Below are positions 1-10,800 of a stretch of 64,000 bases of DNA, piece by piece. The translations under genes and the position numbers were made by a program. The DNA lies in NCBI GenBank assembly GCA_038025085.1, contig CM076146.1:45833336-45897335 (forward strand), read 5' to 3'. Source of the stretch: Tetragonia tetragonoides (lineage: Eukaryota > Streptophyta > Magnoliopsida > Caryophyllales > Aizoaceae). The notes below the pieces were generated by a model, which saw only the letters and a list, made by a program, of their open reading frames with translations, did not search any database and was not told the origin of the DNA. Every line of letters starts with the position of its first letter. The stretch's first letter is position 1.

Positions 1-139
1 GTTGTCACATCTTAACAGAGCATAGTGTGATGCCACAATTAAATTGAGATGTACCACCTAAGAAAAGAGCATAGAGCGCGCCACCTAATCAAATCAAATA
101 AAACCAAAAGTTTATTTAAATTTTCATAAAAGATAATTA

Positions 140-3100
140 TATCACCCATGGCTTTGGTGTTCTGGCTCTTACATATGTGTTCCGTAAAACGTCTTTCCAA
201 GCCTAACAAGGACCCAATAACCTACCCTGGGAACCTCCCCATATCTCATAAGGGTGCCCCGTGCGATGTGGTGCGAAAATATCCACCTTCGTTCCGGGGC
301 CTTCCGGAAGCTCAAAAGATTTGGACTATATAGCGTTCATTTTCGGCTTCCCATGGCTCGGCTGTCAATTTTGCCCAAACTTCTCCGGGGAGTCTATCAT
401 GAGCCTAGAGAATCCTCGGTGCCCCAGGAGGGACATCCGGATCCCCGAACTTCAATATCACCCATGTCTTTGGTGTTCCGGCTCTTACACTAGTGTCCCC
501 TAAAACGCCCTTCCAAGCCTATCAGGGACCGGATAAGCGACCCAGCGGGCCTCCCATGTCCTCTATGGTTGTTCCGTACGATGTGCTGCGAAAATATCCA
601 CATTCGTTCTCGGGCCTCCCGGAAGCTCAAAAAACTTGGATTATAGCCTTTGTTTTCGGCTTCCCAAGGCCCGGGTGCCATTTTCGCCCAAACTTCTCTG
701 GGGCGTCTATCATGACCCTAGACGACCCTCGGTGCCCTGGGAGGGACATCCGGATCCCCAATTTCTGATATCGCCCATGCCTTTGGTGTTCCAACTCTTA
801 CACCAGTGGCCCGAAAAACGCCCTTCCAAGCCTATAGAGGACCGGATAAGCAACCCCGAGGGCCTCCCGTGTCCCCTAGGGGTGCTCCGTGCGATGTGGT
901 GTGAAAATATCCACCTTCGTTTCTGGCCTACCGGAAGCCCAAAAAACGTGGATTACAACCTTCGTTTTCAGATTCCCGGGGCCGATGTGTCATTTTTTCC
1001 CAAACTTCTCCTGGGGGGTCTATCATGACCCTAGAGTACCCTCGGTGCCCCGGGAGGCGGGAGAGAGATCCGGATCCTCGAACTTCAATATCACCCATGT
1101 CTTTGGTATTCCTGTCCTGTAAAACGCCCTTCGATACCTATCAGGGACCGGATAAGCGACCACGAAGGTCTCCCATGCCCCCAAAGGGTGTTCCGTGCGA
1201 CGTGGTGTGAAAATATCCACCTTCGTTCCGAGGCCTCCCAGAAGCCCAAAAAACAGGGATTATTAAACTCGTTTTCGGCTTTCCGAGACCAGGTGTCATA
1301 TTTGCCCAAATTTCTCCGGGGGGTCTATCATGACCCTAGAGTACCGTGGGTGGCCCGGGAGGGATATCCGGATCCCCGAACTTCGATATCACATATGCCT
1401 CTAGTGTTTTAGCTCTTACACTAGTGTCCCGTAAAACGCCCTTCCAAGCCTATTAGAGACCGGATAAGTGACCCCGATGGTCTCCCATGTCCTCTATGGG
1501 TGTTCCGCGCGATGTGGTGCAAAAATATCCACATTCGTTCCCGGGCCTCCCGGAAGCTCAAAAAACATGGATTAGCCTTCGTTTTTGGCTTCCCGGGCCC
1601 TAGGTGTCAATATTGCCCAAACTTCTCCGGGGGGTCTATCATTACCCTAGAGGACCCTCGATGCCCTGGGAGGGACATCCGGATCCCTAAACTTCGATAT
1701 TACCCATGCCTTTGGTGTTTCGGCTCTTACACCAGTGTCCCATAAAACGTCATTCCAAGCCTATCAAGGACCGGATAAGCGACCCCGAGGGCCTCCCATG
1801 TCCTCTAGGGGTGCTCCGTGCGACGTGGTTTAAAAATATTCACCTTCGTTTCGCCCAGAAGCAAAAAAAACGTGGATTATTGCCTTTGTCACTTTTGCCC
1901 AAACTTCAACGAGGGGGCTATCATGACCTTAGAGTACCCCGGGAGGGACATCTGAATCTCCGTACTTCGATATCACCCATGTCTTTGGTGTTTTGGTTTT
2001 TACACCAGTGTCCCGTAAAATGCCCTTCCAAAGATATCTGGGACCGGATAAGCGACCACAAGGGCCTCCCATGTCCTCTAGGGGTGTTCCGTGCAATTTG
2101 GTGCGAACATATCCATCATCGTTTTGGGGCCTCCCGGAACCCCAAAAAACGTGGATTATATAACCTTCATTTTCGGCTTCCCGGGCCCGGGGTGTCATTT
2201 TTGCCCAAACTTCTATGGGGGTCTATCATGACCCTAGAGGACTCTCGGTGCCCCGGGAGGGACATCCACTTCCCCGAACTTGGATATCCCCCATGCCTTT
2301 AGGGTTCCATCTCTTATATCAGCGTTCCGTAAAACGCCCTTCCAAGCTTATCAGGAACTGGATAAGCGACCCGGAGGGCCTCCGATGTCCCCTAGGGGTG
2401 TTCCATGCGATGTGGTGTCAAAATATCCACCTTCCTTTCGGGGCCTCCTGGAAGTCCAAAAACCGTGGATTGCTTTCGTTTCGAAGTCCCGGGGCCGATA
2501 TGTCATTTTTGCCCAAACTTCTCCAGGGGGTCTTTCATGACCCTAGATTACCCTCGGTGCCCCAGGAGGGACATTCGGATCCCCGAACTTCAATATCACC
2601 CATGTCTTTGGTGTTTTGACTCTTTACAACAATGCCCTTCGAAGCCTATGAGGGACCGGATAAGCGACCACGAAGGCCTTCCATGTCCCCTAGGGGTGTT
2701 TCGTGCGATGTGGTGTGAAAATATCCAACTTTGTTCCGAGGACTCCCAGAAGCCCAAACGTGGATTATATAGCCTTCGTTTTCGGCTTTCCGGGGTCGGA
2801 TGTCATTTTTGCCCAAATTTCTCCGGGGGGTCTATCATGACCCTAGAGTACCGTCGGTGCCCCAGAGGGATATCCGAATCCCCAAACTTCGATATCACCT
2901 ATGCCTCTAGTGTTCTGGCTCTTACACTAGTGTCCCGTAGACGCCCTTCCAAGCCTATAAGGGACCGGATAAGCGGCCCCATGTCCTCTGGGTGTTCCGT
3001 GCGATGTGGTGCGAAAATATCCACATTCGCTCCCGGACCTCGCGGAAGCTCAAAAAACATGGATTATAGCCTTCGTTTTCGGCTTCCCAAACCCTTGGTG

Positions 3101-4075
3101 TCATTTTTGCCAAAACTTTTCCGGGGGATCTATCATGACCCTAGAGGACCCTCGGTGCCCCGGGAGAGACATCCGGATCCCCGAACTTTAATATCCCCCA
3201 TGCCTTTGGTGTTCCAGCTCTTACACTAGTGTCCCGTAAAACGCCCTTCCAAGCCTATCAGGGACTGGAAAAGCGACCCCGAGGGCCTGCCATGTCCCCT
3301 AGGGGTGTTCCCGTGCAATGAGATGTGAATATATCCACCTTCGTTCTGGGGCATCTCAAAAGCCCAAAAAACGTAGATTAGCCTTTGTTTTTGACTTCCC
3401 GGGCCCGGGTGTCATTTTTGCCCAAACTTTTTCGGGGGGTCTATCATGACCCTCGAGGACCCTCGGTAGAGACATCTGGATCCCCGATCTTCGATATCAC
3501 CCATGCCTTCGGTGTTCCAGCTCTTACACCAGTGTCCCGTAAAACGCCTTCCAAGCCTATCAGGGACCGGAAACGTGACCCCGAGGGCCTCCCATGTCCC
3601 CTAGGCGTGTTCCGGAGCCTTCGTTTTCGGCTTTCGGGTGCACATGTATCAGTTTTGCCCAAACTTCTTTGGGGCTGTGTCATGGCCCTTGAGGACATTC
3701 GGTGCCTTTGGGAGGGTCGTCAAGATCCCCGAACTTCTATATCACTGATGCCTTTGGCGTTCCGCCCCTTACATTGGTGTCCCGTAAAAACTCCCTTAGC
3801 AGCCTACGAGGGTCGGGGCCTCTTATTTTCCCTAAGGGTGTCCTGTGCGAAGTAGTGCGAAAATATCCACCTTCGTTCCGGGGCCTCCCTAAAGCCCAAA
3901 AAAACGTGTATTAGCCTTTCGTTTTTGCCCAAACTTCTCTGGGGGGTCTATCGCCACCCTAGATGACCTCCGGTGCCTCGGGACTGGGATGTCCCCGGAC
4001 TCCGATTTCACCCATGGGACATGGCGCTCTCGGGGCGCGGCGATGGGACATGGGCCACTCATATTTTGTTTCAAT
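140..4075. repeat. GC-rich tandem satellite array, unit about 305 bp
   Basis: About 13 head-to-tail copies of a unit of about 300-320 bp. The anchor 'cccatg' followed by 'ctttggtg' or a close variant recurs near 145, 461, 774, 1094, 1391, 1703, 1977, 2290, 2599, 2898, 3197 and 3499, with decayed copies near 3745 and 4013. Each unit also carries 'gaccggataagcgacc', 'aaaatatccacc' and 'tctatcatgaccctaga' at fixed offsets. Copies differ by substitutions and small indels. The array is far richer in GC than its flanks and ends sharply near 4,075. Many open frames cross it only because stop codons are rare in the unit; no start, splice or domain signal supports protein coding. Repeat structure is certain; the family is not recognised. 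Confidence 0.93.
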
Positions 4076-4637
4076 AAATTTTAGATGTATTTAGTTCATT
4101 TTGATCCATTGTCTACTATGATAATCTTTGGTAGAAGAACTTTATAACAGAGTATTTTCATGTTTATTAATAAAAGGCTAATAATAGTTTTTAAGCACTC
4201 GGTCAAATATAGATCGAAGTTTAAAAAATGACTAATCATAATAAGTAGAACTATTATGCAACAAACAATGTCATTGAGGGCTAGGTACCTCTAACTTATA
4301 TAGAGGCACAGGGCACCTCACAAGCCAATGAATTGCCTTTTTTTGATTTTTTGTTTTTTTGTCAAAGGCTAATACACGGCCAGTGAATGACTATTACCGT
4401 GACTTGAGGGCATCCCTCCCCCCAACATTTTAAAATTTCCCGTAAACAAATTGGGAGTCAGGCTGCGGATGAATCTCTCCAAATCCCGCATTGGTGTTTT
4501 TTAGTTTTATTTACCAGTTAATCACAAAATTAGTACCAAAAAAGAAAAAAAAGTAAATTATTACAACAAAGTTAGAAGCGAGGCAAGCAATTAGAAAACA
4601 TTAAATTAAAAAAATTAACAAAAACAGCTGAAACATC
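4076..4637. other. AT-rich spacer after the satellite, no gene seen
   Basis: AT-rich sequence with T runs and a GC-rich patch near 4,285-4,440 that may be an old short interspersed repeat. No exon of the WD40 gene was found here, although the gene's next exon should lie to the left of 4,860. Confidence 0.5.
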
Positions 4638-4665
4638 CCGTGCATCGCACGGACATGCACACTAA
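4638..4665 (+). mobile_element. Helitron-like 3' terminus
   Basis: The imperfect hairpin 'ccgtgcatcgcacgg' (4,638-4,652) is followed after about 9 bases by 'ctaa' at 4,662-4,665. Helitrons end in a short GC-rich hairpin and then CTRR before a host T. The same hairpin type recurs near 53.8, 57.25, 58.24 and 58.88 kb, one with a perfect CTAG|T. The element body would lie to the left; no 5' TC end was located. Confidence 0.5.
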
Positions 4666-4859
4666 GAAATTGAATATTATACAAATACTTTCACTGCTAA
4701 ATCATCACCACCCATCATATGGAACTATGTTACATGGACTCATGGAGTACAAACCTGACTTACTGACACCATATAGAATAAATACATAATCAACAACCAA
4801 AGAACTTAGGGGGATTATTCAACATAAAAAACAGACACGCAAGGAAAAATTTTGCTTAC

Positions 4860-7800
4860 TTGTAAACAACTTCCACAGTATTGCGCACATCCCAGCACAT
4901 TATATAGGGGTCCTTGAAACAAAAAATATAAAGTCATTTGCTTCAGTACATCAGTGGTATGAAAGAGGGCTAACAATTACCTTATTCTATAGAGGAGATT
5001 CATTTAATTTGGGCATATAACAGCAAACCAAATATAATTGAACCTTACATTTTATGTCAAGAAAAGGTACTAACTGCTTCCATAAGCATCAAAAACTTTT
5101 TCTGGGGGTGGATTATTGATTGTAGATAGATATTCGTATTTCGTAGGACTAAACATGATAAATCATTTTAGACCAAATATCAAAGATATCGGGGACTTTG
5201 TAATATAGCATAATTAAGGCCAACTTCCCTTCTAATTTATAGATCCAACTCACATATGGCTATGTTTGGCAAAACTAGCTATAGCTATAGCTGCAAGCTG
5301 TAGCGTTGAGAAGCTTCAGCTTTTGGTTGAAAGTTACTCTAGGTAGCTTTCAGAAAATCAGCTTCTGGTCACCAATTAAAGCTAAACCTCCCCCAAAAGC
5401 CTGTCCATCCAAACAAAGCTTTTGAGAGCTTTTGACTACCCCTAAAGGTAAAGCTCCTCCAAAGGCTCTTAAAAGCTATCTTCCAAATATAACCGACATC
5501 ATCCATCAAGAATTCATCCAAATTCAAGTCAAAAGTTCCGTTCATACGCTCCCCCCACCTCCAACCCAAAAGATGGCATACATCAAAAGACCAACATATT
5601 CTACAATAGTCTCAGAAAAGCATAAATTATAGTACCCGCAAATGGTGATGATCAACTACTAATCTACAGTTACACGTGTAAATTCCAGATGATGAGTAAA
5701 GATATTACCTTTCGGGCACCTGTATACAAATAGTTGCCATCCTTTGAGAACTGTACCTGTAAAAACGAGTTGCGTAAGTAAACAATCTATTATCACCAAC
5801 ACTACAGTAAGAACCATCATTAAATCATCTTGTAGCAAGCTTACATGTGTGATCCCTCCTTCTTGGCCATGTAATACATAGAGAAGTTCCATATTATCTT
5901 CCCTGTATATGGCGGTAGTCTGGTCATAAGATCCAGTAGCAAGCATTCCAGAATGTGCAGGAGAAAATGCAATTGCAGATATGATACCTGTACATGGCAA
6001 ACAGGCAGAAAGTATCCAAATGAAGTTTGGTGCATGCACATCACAAAACTTGAAATTTTAACCAGGAGATGCTTAATCTTTCAAGAAATTCTCAGCTAAC
6101 GTTCATTGGGAAGCCACAGTCGCACGTTTTAATCTGGTTTTTTATGCGAAAAGTTAAACTCTACTGATATGTCCAAATCATTTAGCTATCGGGAGCCCAA
6201 TTACCGGCCTGGAGGGACCCCATGTCTATATAGTATCAATGCAATATGCTATTGGAATCCACTAGGAGCAAATTTTTAATTGTTTTTTAATATAGTATTA
6301 ACGAAATGTCCTATGTATTAGAAGAGAGTGCACCCACTTGAGCTGGGAGGACCCTTCTAAACGCCTCGTCACCGTGGGTTATAGCATTTGAATTGGAGCC
6401 TCTGGGGCCGGTTGAGTTTTCCCACAATGAGTTCATGTGGACCAAGTTCAATCCAAGAGGCCTCTCGGGGCCCTCTCCAACGCTTTACATCATATACCCA
6501 AGTTTCAGCACCGGGCCGGACCGCCGGAGACATAGAAGGCTGACCCATAAAGGGTCATCCAAGATTATTGGGAACCCAATATCGAGCACCGAGGGACATT
6601 AACAATCCCCATCCAATCTGGTTTGAAGATAACAACCTCTTCCCAAGACCTTCAGGATACCCCATTTTTGCGGGTAGACTTTGGATCGTACCTCCGGGGC
6701 CGGTAAAGCTTTTCCAGACCAAGGATTCTAGGAACCAATGGAACCAAGACGCCCTAGGGTCGTTCCCAACGACCTAACATCATAGTCAACCATGGTTGTC
6801 GCATAGAAGCCTGAAAACACAATGACCCTTAAAGGTCATTTTTGTTTTAGATAAGAAGAGGCCTTATATTGAAAAATCAGAAGTACAACCTAAGAGGACA
6901 AGACAACATGAACATCAGTGCCTCCAAAAGAGGCTCCCAGCAAGGCGGGATACGGGACCGGTTGTGTACGGAGTCTTACCCCCTGTGAAAACAGAGAGAT
7001 AGTTTCCATTTGACCCTTAATACAATGCGTGACAACCATCTGCAACTTCACAATAAATAATTGTAAGATAATTTGATAAGCCATTTTGATTTAGTCAATT
7101 ACATTCCAAAGCCAGAAAGTACAATGGCCATTAAGTGCGACCCTAAGTTATGGCTAATGCATAACATCCAGCAGGGCAACAGGCTCAAGTCAGAAGTGAT
7201 GCTCAGCAATTGAAAGTTGACTCCACCAAACTCCTGGAGGTTTGGAAAGCACTGCCCAGTCAAAAGGCTAAGCCTCTGCGGAGAGGCAATCGAAAGACAA
7301 TAAGAGGATTTGAAACACATGTAGCCCCTCTTACAATTTACCAGACAGTGCTCCTGCTTCTGTTCTTTTTTCTTTTCTTTTTTTGACACACTATATATGA
7401 CAGTCAGTATTTCTAGCCTAAAGCAAGTACATATTGCTGATTGCAGTAAACAATTATTTTCAGCTGAAGTACTACAAGACAATTATCTACAGGACTCTTT
7501 GGATCAGAATATTTTTTTAAAGGAAGCAAGTTAAGTTGGGATCAGAAAATGTCGAGGAATTACTTTGGAGAAAAATGATGTATGGCCTGTTAACCATTTT
7601 CATTTCTGGAAAGAGGAGGATCAACCCCATTTTAGTGATTTTACTGCTTAAGGAATCTGGGCAGCGAGGGATCTGAATGGTTAAATGCCACGGTTATGAC
7701 TAATGCACAACATTCAGAAGGGCAACAGGCTCAAGTCAGAAGTGAAGCTCATCAACTGAAAGTGGTATCCATTAAACTCGACTAGTTCTCAGTTAAAAGA

Positions 7801-10800
7801 AAGCTAAGCCTCTGTGGAGAGGCAACTTAAAGACAATAACAGGAGAGGTTTGGATACAGGTCCCTTGGTAATTGGGACTTGGCAAGAAAATCGAGTTCAG
7901 ATTATGCCAGCATAACAGGTTTGCATAGAGGCGAGCACGCAGTGTTATTGGAGTAGATATGCAAATCACTTTAAATTCAAGAAGCCGAGTAGGTGGAGTG
8001 GTCCAAGTGGAGAGGGAAAAAAAGATGAGACTTCAGAAAAATTCTGGAGATTTTCAATTCCCTGGGGAGACGGATGGTATTTTGATACCACCTGTAAGTT
8101 CAGATTCCAAGGAAGCTAAGAATTTGAAAAAATGGATCATGTCCAACGGATCACCCCTACCAAGAAAAAGTATTTTGTTTTGGTGCAACACCTAGGGCCC
8201 TAGTCACATATGAAATGACGGACGGTATAATTTCACCAACACTTTTCCCTCAAGATCTGTTGCGGGAAAGGGATATTGTGCAAGTTCGAGTTGTAAATTA
8301 TATCCTTTATGGAAATGGCAAAGCCACACGAGGAATTCTGACACAAGAATTCAACTAGTTTGTACTTGTTAAGTATTGAAGTGGAACCAAGACCAGAGTT
8401 AACCAAGGAACTTATAGTTTGAAGTTTTACAAAGATGGTTCTTGCTAAATTTATACCATGCACATCTAGTAACTCACTCCGACTCTTTTATGGCTCCCAT
8501 TTTCTGTGGTATTTGATGACACCCAAAAAACAATTGTAGATGGCAACCAAAACCCACAACCTTGTTAGCAGCTAAGCCAAAATTCAAGTTCCAGACCAAA
8601 TGCTTTTCATATAGCTGTCTCAGTATTTCAGGAGCTAAAAACGAATAATATACCAGATTGCCCTTCTTTAGATCCTTGAAGCGTTGAATGCTGCTTAAAA
8701 TCTCTACCGGGGCGATGCACATCAAACACCCTCACAGCTTTGTTATACCCAGCAAATATCCTATGAGAGAATTGAGAAACACGTAGATTAGAGTTTAATG
8801 CATTGTTAAACCGGTTCCGTTGAGCACAGAGAGAAAAGAAAGTAAAACCGTTAATCAAAATTCTACAACAACCCAGTACCACCAACAACAACAGACCCAG
8901 TGAAAAAAAGAAAAACTAACCAACCACCACCAGTATAAAATCCCTTTAATTGCTAGTGCCAAAAGTGATCACAATATCCACTACTTCTTGAGCTGCCCAG
9001 ATGTCAAAAGAGAATCAGTTATAAATTTAAGGGCAAAAATCATAATTTCATATCTTGTTTGCCACAGGGTACACCAGTATAAATGTATACTGCAACAGAC
9101 TGATAAATTATTGGCAAGACTTCAGCAAATATCAATCACATTGGTGCACCATTATCTTTTTTTCAGTACTGTTTGGTAGCTTCCATTATGGAATAAGCTA
9201 GCTGCATTCATTCTCATACTATTTGGGGTTCGCAAAGGGATACTATTGTCTTTTCAACGTTTTTCTACGTGATAGACTCTTCACTATTTCATTATAGTAT
9301 ACACTAGATATCGTGTGAAAGCTATGGTCATACCAAATAGAAGACACAAGTTTTTGGTATAATTTCTCAAGCTTGCTGGAGATAGTTCAATTCTTGTACT
9401 TCAGGACATATAAGACATAGAATGAATAGCAGCAAAATAACTGAATTAAAGACCATTTCAGACAGAGAATGGTTCCTACTTTGTTCCAGTAGGGTTGAAA
9501 GCAATTGAAAAGGCAGCAGTGATTTCATCCATGGCATCGTAAGCTCGATACGTACAACGCAGCTGCAATTCATAGTCCAAACAAAAACAATAATGATAAA
9601 AGATTTTTGTGTTGAAACAACAAAGCAAAAACCGAGGGCAAAAATTATTCTAGTTAAACTTGAAATGTGATGAAAACTGTGAATGAAGATATCAGTAAAA
9701 GGGGGGTAACTCCCCAGGTAAGGAATAGGGCTTGCCAAAAGAGCCAAGTTGTTTATTACTGTTAAACTTCTGCTACAATAAAAGCTGAAGTCAGTCCAGT
9801 TCCTTTAATAAATGAGCCAAACTCAAGGTTTTAGCATTTCGGATTGGCTCATTTATACCAAGATGAGCCTCAACAAGCTTTTCTTTTGTTTATTTTTTCA
9901 TTTTAAATTGAGAGAGAGAGAAGAGTAAAGTAAAAGCTGTAGTAATCAAGGTAAGCTTAAGCATTTTGGGAAAAAGAAAGTTTCTTTTTACAATCCATTT
10001 AGTTTCTTTTTATAATCTATAATTAAGCATAAAGCAGGCTCAAACTTTGCGGCGCAAACCTAACTCGAGCTAGATCTTGATAAGTTCAAATCAAGCTGAG
10101 CTTAGCCAAGCCTGTTTAGTGGCTTAGCTCAGCTTGTGGCCAGACCTAGCTTAGAAATTACATGGAAGACTGTAAGGAAAAATTGGCTTGTAAGCAGATA
10201 GGCAAACAAGCTGACCATGTCCTCATTGAGCACATAAAAACATGCACATTGAATACAAAATCACTTGAAGTCTTATGGCTAGCTCTCTTCTATAGAAGGC
10301 AAAAACCAGTTTTCCAAAAACAATACAGCACCTCACCAGTAGTTGAATCCAAAAGATGAACGGGATGGTCACGAGTCGTAGTTGCAAACACACAACTTGT
10401 CGGGTCTGAAAAGGACAATCCGTGTCAGATGCTATTATCAATCAATATATATGGATGCCATTATGCAATATTATCCAGTAAAGCAATATAGCAATTGGCT
10501 AAACTTGACAAACATCCCTCCTTTCCCGTTCTCAACCTCCAGAATCAGAGGAAAAAATGAGGATGGAAAAGTTGAGATTTATAATTAAGCACCTCTGTTT
10601 CTTGGGGAACTGAAGGATTAACCCACCAAAGAAATGAAGGTGCTCAAACCCAAAGGAAATGAGGACGAGATAATGGTTTTTACTCCCCCCCCCCCTCCCT
10701 CCTCCCAAAAAAAAAAGAAAAAGAAAAAAGAAACAGTGTTAATTGTAAATAAGCACACACCTGAAGATGACATGTAGGGATACCAACAATAGTCATAAAC

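Noticed and set aside
148..3914. Many frames of 60-274 codons across the first 4 kb
   Set aside because: They follow the satellite unit and its indels on both strands; no start context, splicing or domain.
140..4075. CRISPR-like array
   Set aside because: Units are about 305 bp with no short repeat/unique spacer pattern, and the window is a plant nuclear genome.
5659..9747. Several minus-strand frames around the WD40 exons (for example 7,099-7,482 and 9,367-9,747)
   Set aside because: They read through introns; only the exon parts with AG/GT borders carry WD40 sequence.
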